This document shows positions 56,461-64,000 of a stretch of 64,000 nt of DNA, in pieces. How positions within the stretch are numbered: the stretch's first letter is position 1; every line of letters begins with the position of its first letter. The stretch covers positions 1-64,000 of the forward strand of contig DASUWK010000007.1 of the NCBI GenBank assembly GCA_036378435.1. Reading direction: 5' to 3'. This DNA comes from DASUWK01 sp036378435 (GTDB lineage: Bacteria > Chloroflexota > Dormibacteria > Dormibacterales > Dormibacteraceae). The notes below the pieces were generated by a model that ran no database searches, was not told where the DNA came from, and was given only the letters and a program-made list of their open reading frames with translations. The position numbers and the translations under genes are program-made.

Positions 56461-57474
56461 TCAGGAGGCGGCCAAGGCCGGCCGGGACTCCAGCTCAGGC
56501 ATTCCGAGCAGGAAACCCTGGCCCCATTCCACGCCGAGTGATCGAACCTTCATGAGCTCGGCGTCGGACTCGATGCCTTCGGCGACGACGGTGGAGGTCA
56601 GCGATTGCGCAAAGCTGACGACGGCGGTGACAAGGGACTGCCGCAGCGGGTCGAGGTCGATGCCGCGGATGAGTGAGATGTCGAGCTTGATGAGGTCGGG
56701 CCGCAGCCGCAGGATGTGGCGCAGGCTGGCGAAGCCGGCGCCGGTGTCGTCCACGGCCAGCCGCACGCCTTCCATGCGCCGGCGCAGGAGCCGCTGATCG
56801 AAGGAGTCGTAGTCGTCGATCGCCGCGTGCTCCGTCATCTCGATCACCAGGCGATCGTGGGGTAGGCGGCGGATCGACTCCCGAAAGCAGCGGTCGACAG
56901 CCAGCGCGGGAGACGCGTTGACGGCGAGGAAGGTGCCGTCCGGGAGCTTGGGCAGGTGAGCCACCGCCGCCTGCGCGGCCGCCCGCTCGAGCTGCAGGCC
57001 GAGCCCTGCCGCCTCCGCCTCCGCGAACCACATCTCGGTGGGCAGAGCGGGCTCAGCCGGGAAGCGCGCCAACGCCTCGAAGCCCACGATGACCCCGTCC
57101 TCGAGATCGAAGATCGGCTGCAGCGCCGACCGGATGCGGCCCTCCGCAACCACCCGCCTGATCTGTTCGACCTGGCCGGCCAGGGAGTCGGGCCCGGGCA
57201 GCTCCTCGGCAAGGCGCCGGCCGAGCAGTCGGGCCAGCCCCTTCAGCGCGCGCACGTCGGCAATGCCGAGCGGACCGCGGGAGGTGAGAACGCCGAGCAG
57301 GCGGTCGTCCGGAGCGGTGACGGGAAACGAGCTCATACCGGGCAAGGCGCCGCCGTCGGCCGTGAAGATCAGGTCGAGGCCGAAGTCCTCCCTGGCTGTG
57401 GCCAGCACAGCTGTCACCAACCCATCCGGGTCAGCCTCCCGTGCCCATCCCCGCCCAAAGGCTCTGGCTGCCAA
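56461..57474 (-). CDS. GAF-like sensor with EAL c-di-GMP phosphodiesterase domain
   Basis: The product has about 337 residues. An N-terminal GAF-like region (about 1-100) precedes an EAL domain with FEALARF, VNASPALAVD, IEMTEH, DDTGAGFASL, LDISLIRGID and VAEGIES. The EALxR, N, E, DD(T/F)G and K positions needed for catalysis appear present. The enzyme should hydrolyse cyclic di-GMP. I chose TTG at 57474, preceded by AGAAGGGGG, because a TTGACA-17-TACTAC promoter overlaps the alternative GTG at 57510. Confidence 0.88.
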   Translation of the reverse strand: MAARAFGRGWAREADPDGLVTAVLATAREDFGLDLIFTADGGALPGMSSFPVTAPDDRLLGVLTSRGPLGIADVRALKGLARLLGRRLAEELPGPDSLAGQVEQIRRVVAEGRIRSALQPIFDLEDGVIVGFEALARFPAEPALPTEMWFAEAEAAGLGLQLERAAAQAAVAHLPKLPDGTFLAVNASPALAVDRCFRESIRRLPHDRLVIEMTEHAAIDDYDSFDQRLLRRRMEGVRLAVDDTGAGFASLRHILRLRPDLIKLDISLIRGIDLDPLRQSLVTAVVSFAQSLTSTVVAEGIESDAELMKVRSLGVEWGQGFLLGMPELESRPALAAS

Positions 57475-57498
57475 CGTTGTTGCCCCCTTCTGGCCGAT

Positions 57499-57527
57499 GT
57501 AGTACTCCACTTTTCCACAACTGTCAA
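57499..57527 (-). promoter_or_regulatory. Sigma-70-like promoter of the EAL gene
   Basis: On the minus strand TTGACA (57527-57522) is followed by a 17-base spacer and TACTAC (57504-57499). The expected start point near 57492 leaves an 18-base leader containing AGAAGGGGG before TTG 57474. Confidence 0.6.
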
Positions 57528-57607
57528 GTAATGGAAAGTGATAGGTCGAATGCGTAAAAGCGAGCGTTAATGCTGTTAGGTCAAAAGTGGGCGTCTTCGC
57601 CGGGCCC

Positions 57608-58462
57608 TCAGCGCCTCAGCAGCGTGGTCAGCTCGGCCACGACCTCGCGCGCCGGCTTGACCTCGGTCACGAAGTCCACGGACATACCCGCGTAGCAGGC
57701 CATCGACATCGGGCTCGACGCGCCGCGGGTCGGCGGCATCGTGCTGCGATTGCCCGCGCCGGCAGCATTGTCGAGGGCTTGACGCAGGACTCGAACCGGG
57801 GCCGGCCAGGCGCCGTCGTTGTCGAAGTGCTCGGTGAGCGTCGTGTCATCGCCGCGGGCCGCGATCAGAGCCGCCACGTAGTCGGGGTGCGTGTTGCATT
57901 CTGGGCAGGCCAGGAACCGGGTCCCCACCCGGACGGCGTCGGCGCCGGCGCCCAGCAGCTCAGCGACGCGCTCGGCCGATCCGATTCCGCCGGCAGCAAC
58001 GACCGGGACGTCCACCGCCGCCAGGACGGCCGGCAGCAGCTCGTCCAGGGGCTGTCGCCCCCGCACATGGCCGCCCGCTTCGCGGCCCTGCGCGACGACG
58101 AGGTCGCAGCCGGCGGCCTGCGCAGCCTTTGCCTCCTCGGCGCTGCCGACCTGCCAGGAGACCAACGGTGCCGCCTCGTGCCCCGCCGCGACCACGGCTG
58201 GGTCGGGATGGCCCCAGAAGAACTCGGCCACGCGGGCACCCTCGAAACCCGCGGCGACCTGATCCGTATCGGGGGCGTACACCACGAGCAGGCCCTTGCC
58301 GACCAGGGATGGCGCTGACGTCAGCGGGACCGGCCAGGGCACCATGCCGAGGCCGCCCGCCTCGTGAACGGCCAGCGCGAGGTCGAGGGTCCCCACTCCA
58401 CCCAGCACGGCCAGCTGCAGCGGCAGCCGGCACCCGACCAGGTCGGTGAACCGCGTCTGCAC
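57608..58462 (-). CDS. Nitronate monooxygenase
   Basis: The product has about 284 residues. The FMN-binding barrel segments GREAGGHVRG (with the conserved catalytic-site His) and VVAAGGIGSAERVAELLGAGADAVRVGTRFLA (given in part as AAGGIGSAERVAE) are typical of the 2-nitropropane dioxygenase family, which oxidises alkyl nitronates and releases nitrite. GTG at 58462 is the most likely start. The frame is open to 58543 but the extra residues overlap the next gene and are not family-like. The upstream NrtS-like gene is 46 bases away on the same strand. Confidence 0.88.
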   Translation of the reverse strand: MQTRFTDLVGCRLPLQLAVLGGVGTLDLALAVHEAGGLGMVPWPVPLTSAPSLVGKGLLVVYAPDTDQVAAGFEGARVAEFFWGHPDPAVVAAGHEAAPLVSWQVGSAEEAKAAQAAGCDLVVAQGREAGGHVRGRQPLDELLPAVLAAVDVPVVAAGGIGSAERVAELLGAGADAVRVGTRFLACPECNTHPDYVAALIAARGDDTTLTEHFDNDGAWPAPVRVLRQALDNAAGAGNRSTMPPTRGASSPMSMACYAGMSVDFVTEVKPAREVVAELTTLLRR

Positions 58463-58508
58463 AGGGGAAGTCTGATCCAGCCCGGTCGAGCGGGCTCCGG
58501 TCAGCTCG

Positions 58509-58706
58509 TCAGTCGCGGCGCGCGAGCACCCCGAGGTTTGCAACCACGAAAGGCGTCAGGAAGTTCAGGGCGATCTTCGGGATCAAGCCGCCGCTGAGAT
58601 GGAGATGGATCAGCTGGTCGCCCTCGTTGACGGCGGTCAGCCAGGTTCCCACCAGGAGGGCGATCAGCCCGGTCCGGCGGGCGTTGGCATAGACGAGCCG
58701 CAGCAT
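58509..58706 (-). CDS. NrtS-like small membrane protein (nitrate/nitrite transport)
   Basis: The product has 65 residues with two hydrophobic segments (LIALLVGTWLTAVNEGD and ALNFLTPFVVANLGVLA). The pattern LVGTWLTAVNEGDQL followed by a KIALNFLTPFVV segment matches the short NrtS family, described as nitrate/nitrite transporters. ATG at 58706 is used. It is immediately upstream of nitronate monooxygenase, which generates nitrite, so a nitrite-handling role fits. The match rests on motif recall for a short protein. Confidence 0.65.
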   Translation of the reverse strand: MLRLVYANARRTGLIALLVGTWLTAVNEGDQLIHLHLSGGLIPKIALNFLTPFVVANLGVLARRD

Positions 58707-58736
58707 CGCTCGAATGTTGGGGCTTTGCGCCTCGCT

Positions 58737-60359
58737 TCAGCTGTGCGGCGGACAGGCTGTGTCCGGCAGATCCGCGACGACCTCGCCCGCGGCGGCGATC
58801 AAGGTCCGGTCGTAGCAGAGACCGCTCGAGTCGCTGGCTCCGTACCGTTCGCGCTCGACGCCGTTGTAGGCGATGCCGGTCGCGTCGGCGGTCATCATCG
58901 ATTCCGAGTACGTGTTCCATCCGGACGGGCTCTCAGAAGTGCCTGAGTCGGTGAAGGCGAAACGCGTCAGCGTCTCACTGTCGATCGAGAACTTCTGCTC
59001 CTGCGAGCTCGTCGACGTCGAGCGGTGCCGGCCGGATGGCGTGGCCGAGGTCGTGGTCGACACAGCTTTCCAGTCCCAGCTGGTCATGACTGTGGCCTGG
59101 GTCTCCGAGCTGGTCGCCGACATGGTGTCGACAACGGTCGTGACGCGGTGGCCCGCGGGAGTGTCGATCCAGCCGCTGAAGCTCAGGGCATGCGAGGCCT
59201 GGTACTGGTAGAGCGCGTTGCCGCTCGGGTCCCAGCCACCCGACTCCGACGGCGCCGCCGTGGCGCTGATCGAGGTCAGCGCGCCCACAGTCCGCTGCCC
59301 GGAGCCGCTCTGCCAGCCCAAGAGGTTGGCCTGCACCAGCCAGTAATCGCCGGCGCCCATGGCTCCGTCAAAGAGATGGAGGGCGATCGTGTGACTGAGC
59401 CCGTCGGTCAGCGTCCCGACGAAAGGCGTGAGATCGACCGTGAACGGCGTCATGTTCCAGGCGCGCGGTGAAGGAATCGGTTCCCACAACCCAGGGCCGT
59501 CCCCGCCGGTGAACACGACCGGGTAGACGGGCGCGGCGCCCGCCAGCCGGCCGTCGACATAGATGCCGACCTCGCGGTAGGGAGTGCCCAGCCCGCAGTC
59601 GTTCGGCTCCGACCACCAGAACTCTTCGCAGGGTCCATGGCCCTGGGCGAACAGCTCGGCTTTGAGCGCTGTCAGGTTGCGCGGAAAGGTCAACGCTGCG
59701 GGCGCGATGACGCCGCTGTTGTCCTTCGGGGTGCGATAGCCGTCGACCCCCGAGTTGCCGGCGTCGTTCACGGGGGCCACGAAGTCAGGGTGCGCCGCCG
59801 CGGGCGCGTTGTCGCCGGCCTCGTAGAAAGTCAGCGTGAGACTCGTGTGGTAAAAGCCGTTGTAGGTCGAATTGTGGACGTTGTTGAGGTCGACCTCGAC
59901 CGGCGCGGGCACAGCGAACACGGGCGCGTATTCACTGACGTCCTTCTGCACTGACCAGTGCGTGGTCGCGCCCTCCGTGCTCTCAACGGGCGTGCTGGTG
60001 GCGGGCGTGCAGCAGGGCTCCGAGGTTGACCCGCTGTAGACCAGGACCTTGTTCACATAGGCATCGACAAGCCGGTCGAACTGGACACCGCCGACGCTCG
60101 CGGAGAAGGTGAGCACCACGCGGCTCCAAGGCGCCGGGCAGTTCGCGGGCGGAGTGTAGGCGCCGGTGAACGGCGCGCCGTAAGAGAAGTAGAAGTCGTG
60201 CGTCATCAGCGTGACGCTGCAGGATCTCGTCGCGGGCACCTGAACCGGCGGGTTGGCCTCGGCCTGTGGATAGTCGGAGGTCGACAGGGCCGCCGCTTGG
60301 GGACCGAGCGCGAGCAAGACCGCGACGGCTGGCGCGAGCGACCAGCGCGGTGAGAGCAC
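58737..60359 (-). CDS. Secreted PNGase-A-like protein (peptide-N-glycosidase A family)
   Basis: The product has 540 residues. A signal peptide (hydrophobic AVAVLLALGPQAAALS) precedes a domain with SCSVTLMTHDFYFSYGAPF, YTPPANCPAPWSRVVLTF, GVQFDRLVDAYV and SEPCCTPA, the pattern of plant/fungal-type peptide-N4-(N-acetyl-beta-glucosaminyl)asparagine amidase A. The C-terminal part is beta-rich and serine/threonine-rich. It would remove N-glycans from glycoproteins outside the cell. The GTG start lies eight bases after a TCTAAG -10 (60373-60368), with TTGGCA (60395-60390) at a 16-base spacing. Confidence 0.82.
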   Translation of the reverse strand: MLSPRWSLAPAVAVLLALGPQAAALSTSDYPQAEANPPVQVPATRSCSVTLMTHDFYFSYGAPFTGAYTPPANCPAPWSRVVLTFSASVGGVQFDRLVDAYVNKVLVYSGSTSEPCCTPATSTPVESTEGATTHWSVQKDVSEYAPVFAVPAPVEVDLNNVHNSTYNGFYHTSLTLTFYEAGDNAPAAAHPDFVAPVNDAGNSGVDGYRTPKDNSGVIAPAALTFPRNLTALKAELFAQGHGPCEEFWWSEPNDCGLGTPYREVGIYVDGRLAGAAPVYPVVFTGGDGPGLWEPIPSPRAWNMTPFTVDLTPFVGTLTDGLSHTIALHLFDGAMGAGDYWLVQANLLGWQSGSGQRTVGALTSISATAAPSESGGWDPSGNALYQYQASHALSFSGWIDTPAGHRVTTVVDTMSATSSETQATVMTSWDWKAVSTTTSATPSGRHRSTSTSSQEQKFSIDSETLTRFAFTDSGTSESPSGWNTYSESMMTADATGIAYNGVERERYGASDSSGLCYDRTLIAAAGEVVADLPDTACPPHS

Positions 60360-60429
60360 GGGAGGAACTTAGAGTCAGCCCGGCCCGTCTGCCAAGGTCT
60401 CGAACTTGGAAGTCTGCTGGAATGGCGGC

Positions 60430-61347
60430 GTGATCCTCGGCCTCCGCGCTCTCGCCGCCCTGGTGCAGGTCGCGGTCGTGCTCGCCTTCGCCACCTGCGG
60501 AGGGGCTCCGCCCGCTGCTAAAACGAGCACGGGCACGCTTCTCCCCTTGGGCGACGGCAAGATCTCGTCGGCGCCGCGCACGGGCTACGTCTGGTCGTGC
60601 CAGACGACCTTCAACGGCCAGGGCGCCCAGGGCAGCGCACCCTGGGTCAGCGGGTCGGGCTGGAACCCCGCGCTGAAGCCGAGAGTCCAGGGGGACGTCA
60701 GCTGGTCGCGTGCGCACTACTCGGTGTCGATCGCCGGCGACCAGCGCCTGCTGAAGACCGTGGACCTCCCCGTTGGCGACGGCACCGGCGTCTTCCCCAT
60801 CAGCCCCGACGACCCTGCGTATGCCTACGACCGGAACCCGAACCGGATCGAGGCCCAGGAGACCACGCTCAACCTGCCTGCCACGCCGGCGCCCACGCAG
60901 TCTTCCTGTCTCGGGCTCGGACCCGTCGGGATCCTCACAGACGGCGTCTTCCTCTTCGATGCGCTGGATGCCCTCGGCCGGGACGCGGTTCCGCACGAGG
61001 TGCTCGACAGGTGCGACGGCCACCCTGCGCCCGGCGGTGTCTATCACCACCACGACGTTCCGTCCTGCCTCCTCGCCAAGGCGACGGGGAGGTCGACGCT
61101 CGTCGGCTATGCCTTCGACGGCTTCGGCATCTACGTGGAGCGCGACGCGGCCGGTCGCCTGCTGACCAACTCCGACCTCGACGCCTGCCACGGCCGAACC
61201 AGCCCCGTCGAGTGGGATGGGAAGACCGTGACTGTGTACCACTACGACGCGACCGCCGAGTACCCGTACGTGATCGGCTGCTACCGCGGCGCGCCGGTCA
61301 GCACGGGGGCGTTGGCTCCCGACTCAGGAGCACGCCCCGGCGGCTGA
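60430..61347 (+). CDS. Secreted YHYH-domain protein
   Basis: The product has about 305 residues. A hydrophobic leader ends in FATCGG, so it is a lipoprotein or secreted protein. The body has YVWSCQTTF, GVYHHHDVPSC, VGYAFDGFGIYV and the near-C-terminal VYHYDATAEYPYVIGCYRG. The last segment matches the YHYH domain, though its first motif reads YHYD. These proteins are found in bacteria and eukaryotes without a known function. GTG at 60430 was chosen. An upstream TTG (60406) gives eight more residues. Confidence 0.8.
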   Translation: MILGLRALAALVQVAVVLAFATCGGAPPAAKTSTGTLLPLGDGKISSAPRTGYVWSCQTTFNGQGAQGSAPWVSGSGWNPALKPRVQGDVSWSRAHYSVSIAGDQRLLKTVDLPVGDGTGVFPISPDDPAYAYDRNPNRIEAQETTLNLPATPAPTQSSCLGLGPVGILTDGVFLFDALDALGRDAVPHEVLDRCDGHPAPGGVYHHHDVPSCLLAKATGRSTLVGYAFDGFGIYVERDAAGRLLTNSDLDACHGRTSPVEWDGKTVTVYHYDATAEYPYVIGCYRGAPVSTGALAPDSGARPGG

Positions 61348-61436
61348 AGGCATCAGACAAGGTGTCAGCGCCACTGACCTGATCTCGAAGCGCAAGACAC
61401 GTCGGGGCTCGAACGTTGTCGGCCCCTGGACCCCTC

Positions 61437-62696
61437 ATGAACCCCCGAGCCCTGGTTGTCACCGCCCTCGTCGTCCTCGCCACCTTTGGCGCCCAGCCCG
61501 TGAACGCTGTCGCGTCGACGGCCACCCCCACGTCATCGACGGGCGGCGTCGCCCTCGACGGCTGGGGCGGCCTCCACGTCTTCGGCGGCGCCAACGTCGA
61601 CACCACCGGCCAGGCTTACTGGCGCGGCTGGGACATCGCGCGCTCGCTTGCCCTGCTGCCCGACGGCTCCGGCGGCTGGGTGCTGGACGGCTGGGGCGGC
61701 ATCCACCCGTTCGGAGCGGCCGCGGCCCCCGCGAGCACGCCTTACTGGCCACGCTGGGACATTGCTCGCGCGGTGGTCATGAATCCCGACGGGCAGAGCG
61801 GCTATGAGCTCGACGCCTGGGGCGGCATCCATTCCGTCGGCGGGGCGCCGGCCCTCACCGGTGGACCGTACTGGCCGGGCTGGGACATCGCGCGCGGCCT
61901 CGGCATTCACTACGACGCTCTCGGCCAGCCCGACGGCGGCTGGGTGCTCGACGCCTGGGGCGGGCTGCACGCCTTCGGCGCCGCTCCCACGCTCCCAGCG
62001 CAGCACTTCTATCCCGGCTTCGACTACTGGCGCGGCATGCACGTCACCAACAACGGCTCGGTCGCGTACATGCTCGGCCGTTGGGGCTGGATGGAATCGG
62101 CGACCGGCAGCCCGGCCGTGAACTGGTCCGGCTACCCGAGCTGGGGCGGCTGGGACATCGTCCGCGACGTCGCCCTGGTCGGCACGACGGGGGCCTGGAC
62201 CGCACCCCCTGTCGACCGCGCCGCCGCGGGCGCGCTGGTGTCGACGCTGAACAACATGGACCGGCAGCAGCGCGGCCTGCCGGCGCTGAGCATCGACTCG
62301 CGCGTGCTGTCGATCGCCGGCGCCGGCGCCGGCTACAACCTGTCGAGCTGCGGCGGCAAGGGCAGCATCGCCGATCGCAGCCAGGACATGTTCAACCGCA
62401 ACTATTTCTCACACGCGATCCCGGGCTGCTCCAGCACCGACTACGTGTGGCAGACCTATTACCGCGCGACCGGCATCTCCTTCTCGACGGCGGGCGAGAA
62501 CATCGGCTGGCTGACGCTCGGCGATCTCTCGGATGCCGCCTGGCAGGTCAACGTCGCCTGGCTGAACTCACCGGAGCACCTCGCGAACATCACCGCCCGC
62601 GACTTCAGGGCGATCGGCTGCGGCGGCTACAGCGGCGTCGGCTACCAGGGGTACAGCGGGCCGGCGTGGATCTGGACCTGCGACTTCCGCGGCTGA
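61437..62696 (+). CDS. Secreted repeat protein with C-terminal CAP (SCP/PR-1) domain
   Basis: The product has 419 residues. A signal peptide (ALVVTALVVLATFGAQPVNA) is followed by five repeats of about 45 residues (about 37-81, 81-125, 124-169, 168-212, 209-255), each with LDGWGG or LDAWGG near the start and YWxGWDIAR at the end. A CAP domain follows (265-417), with His326 (YFSH), Glu354 (GENIG) and His381 (SPEH) in the usual cavity positions. It is presumably extracellular. The repeats look like a beta-propeller or similar surface module. ATG at 61437 is used over one seven codons upstream. Confidence 0.87.
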   Translation: MNPRALVVTALVVLATFGAQPVNAVASTATPTSSTGGVALDGWGGLHVFGGANVDTTGQAYWRGWDIARSLALLPDGSGGWVLDGWGGIHPFGAAAAPASTPYWPRWDIARAVVMNPDGQSGYELDAWGGIHSVGGAPALTGGPYWPGWDIARGLGIHYDALGQPDGGWVLDAWGGLHAFGAAPTLPAQHFYPGFDYWRGMHVTNNGSVAYMLGRWGWMESATGSPAVNWSGYPSWGGWDIVRDVALVGTTGAWTAPPVDRAAAGALVSTLNNMDRQQRGLPALSIDSRVLSIAGAGAGYNLSSCGGKGSIADRSQDMFNRNYFSHAIPGCSSTDYVWQTYYRATGISFSTAGENIGWLTLGDLSDAAWQVNVAWLNSPEHLANITARDFRAIGCGGYSGVGYQGYSGPAWIWTCDFRG

Positions 62697-62706
62697 CCGG
62701 ATCGGC

Positions 62707-63681
62707 TCAGGCTTCCGCTCGAAACCACCTCAGGACCCGCATCGCGCGGAGCGTGTTCCAGCGGCTGGGCTTGCCCTCTCCCTCATCCATCTCGAAGTGA
62801 ACGCGCCCCTCGTGGCGGTTCTCGACTGCCCAGCGACCGTCTCGGTCTCGCTTGGACTCGAGCAGCTCGATCGCCTCAGTCATCCGCTCGTCGGGATCTG
62901 AGCCCGCTGCCCGCAGGTAGTCGAGACCGCGCAGCACGTCGTAGTGCCAGTAGGTCGGATAGGAGAACCGCGTCCAGCTCTGGTCGATCAGCGCCCCGGT
63001 CGACAGCCTGCGCAGCAGCCGCCGTTCGAGCAGGTACTCGTGGCCGCGCAGCCGGGCCTCCCGCACCTTGGGCGACCCGCCTGTCCTCGCCTCGAATTCG
63101 AGCAGCCCTTCCAGGACATCGATCGTGGTGTTGAAGGAGCCGACAGTGGATCCGTTCTCCTGCTCGCAGTTCCAGCCGCCGTCGCTCATCTGCTCGCTGA
63201 GGAGTCGCTCGACGATCCGGCTCACGTCCTGGCCGAAGTAGGCGCCGAGGGCCACTGTCCGTCCGTTGATGCACGGCTCCACCTCGCCGTCGAAGTACGG
63301 CTCGCAGTCGTGCTCCCACCTCACGCGCTCGCGAACCAGGCCGACGGCGCGCCGGGCTTCGGCTGAGTCGGGCAGGAGTCCCAGGCTCCGCAGCAGCACC
63401 AAGCTCCAGGTTGTCGAGGTCCATTCGGGGAACAGCGTGCCCTTGCACTCCGAAGGCAGCGAGTGCCACCACTCGGCCCCTTGCGGCGACCCGAACTCCG
63501 GCGTCCCTCCCTCCCACTGGCCGTCGGGGCGCTGCAGTGCGAGCAGCCTGGCCCCCGAGCCCTCGGTGGCGACGCGCGCTCGCTCGGCGGCGATGTCTGC
63601 CTCGGGTGCGCCGAGCAGGTCGCGCATGACCTGCCAGCGCAGGCCCGGGTCGGAGTCGAGGAGCCACTCGATCACATCCAT
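62707..63681 (-). CDS. Squalene-cyclase/prenyltransferase-fold (alpha/alpha toroid) protein
   Basis: The product has 324 residues. Repeated QRPDGQW, MSDGGW and RDRDGRW-type elements (the QW motifs of terpene cyclase/prenyltransferase toroids) are spaced through the chain, with YPTYWHYDVLRGLDYL near the end. It lacks the DXDD or other catalytic motif of squalene-hopene cyclases, so it is probably not a cyclase. Function unknown. It converges with the CAP-domain gene at 62696. Confidence 0.75.
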   Translation of the reverse strand: MDVIEWLLDSDPGLRWQVMRDLLGAPEADIAAERARVATEGSGARLLALQRPDGQWEGGTPEFGSPQGAEWWHSLPSECKGTLFPEWTSTTWSLVLLRSLGLLPDSAEARRAVGLVRERVRWEHDCEPYFDGEVEPCINGRTVALGAYFGQDVSRIVERLLSEQMSDGGWNCEQENGSTVGSFNTTIDVLEGLLEFEARTGGSPKVREARLRGHEYLLERRLLRRLSTGALIDQSWTRFSYPTYWHYDVLRGLDYLRAAGSDPDERMTEAIELLESKRDRDGRWAVENRHEGRVHFEMDEGEGKPSRWNTLRAMRVLRWFRAEA

Positions 63682-63738
63682 GGCGGTCTCAAGACCAGCC
63701 TAGGACTTGCCCCCGCGCGGGCGGATTAGGGGAGGGCT

Positions 63739-64000
63739 TCAGGCCGGGGTGGCCGGCGTCAGCGTCTCGTCACCGGCCGAAAGCCAGCCGATGACCTCGT
63801 CGGCAGGCATCGCGGGCGCGATGTGGTAGCCCTGGATCTCGTCGCAGCCGAGCCCTTCGAGCATCCCCGCGATGGTCCGCGTCTCCACGCCTTCGGCCAC
63901 GACCCGCAGGTCCAGCGTCTTCGCCAGGTCGACGATGCACTTCACGATCGCCGCGTCGCTGGCGTCGCGCGCCATGTCGGTGACGAAGCTCTGGTCGATC
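63739..64000 (-). CDS. C-terminal part of an EAL-domain protein, cut by the window edge
   Basis: The minus-strand frame is open to the window end. The residues shown (IDQSFVTDM, IVKCIVDLAKTLDLRVVAEGVE, GCDEIQGYHIAPAM) match the last third of an EAL domain, ending in an alanine/threonine/proline tail. The EAL motif itself and the start lie outside. It is likely a cyclic di-GMP phosphodiesterase or a composite GGDEF-EAL protein. Confidence 0.88.
   Translation of the reverse strand, partial: IDQSFVTDMARDASDAAIVKCIVDLAKTLDLRVVAEGVETRTIAGMLEGLGCDEIQGYHIAPAMPADEVIGWLSAGDETLTPATPA

Overview
The window is high-GC (roughly 70 percent by eye), almost fully coding DNA of a bacterial chromosome. Gene content (catabolic DeoR, LacI, TetR and ArsR regulators, branched-chain-type ABC parts, bifunctional rhamnulose-1-phosphate aldolase/dehydrogenase, MoxR-DUF58-TgpA cassette, EAL and HD-GYP proteins), frequent GTG/TTG starts and apparent leaderless promoters fit a free-living soil actinobacterium (Thermoleophilia-like) or a Dormibacterota/Chloroflexota relative. 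The sequence alone does not settle the phylum. I saw no tRNA, rRNA, CRISPR array, phage gene or transposase.

Region 1 (1-22.5 kb) is built around L-rhamnose. Eleven minus-strand genes, overlapping or closely spaced from 18294 down to 32, look like one operon: a fused LivH-LivM permease; an MFS-LivF-LivG fusion; MoxR; DUF58; a transglutaminase-fold membrane protein that has lost its catalytic residues; two lipoproteins; the bifunctional aldolase/lactaldehyde dehydrogenase; rhamnose isomerase; rhamnulokinase; and an acyl-CoA synthetase. A DeoR-family regulator and a GH78 alpha-L-rhamnosidase diverge from it. An HTH-less LacI-type sensor and a small lipoprotein follow.

Region 2 (23.1-33.6 kb) is a second glycoside module: alpha/beta esterase, TetR regulator, serine esterase, GH78 and GH3 overlap in one minus-strand operon, diverging from a type I solute-binding protein and a carboxylesterase. 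None of the glycosidases shows a signal peptide. A reasonable picture is uptake of rhamnosylated (perhaps acylated) glucosides, cytoplasmic removal of acyl groups, rhamnose and glucose, and conversion of rhamnose to DHAP plus lactaldehyde/lactate.

Region 3 (33.6-45.7 kb) holds regulators and transport: an alpha/beta hydrolase, an HD-GYP/LuxR protein, TetR with a divergent MFS pump, an FtsX-type ABC exporter pair, and an HxlR regulator with a divergent DHA2 pump and twin operators. The only gene-free stretch over 300 bases (42.6-42.9 kb) is here and is full of palindromes.

Region 4 (45.7-51.6 kb) is a sugar oxidoreductase/isomerase cluster: Gfo/Idh dehydrogenase, phosphoglucose-isomerase-like protein, SDR and two TIM-barrel isomerases, followed by tag glycosylase. 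Region 5 (51.6-64 kb) is mixed: MBL hydrolase, two ArsR units, SRPBCC and VOC proteins, M19 dipeptidase, GAF-EAL protein, nitronate monooxygenase with an NrtS-like protein, and three secreted proteins (PNGase-A-like, YHYH, repeat-plus-CAP). A cyclase-fold protein and a truncated EAL protein end the window.
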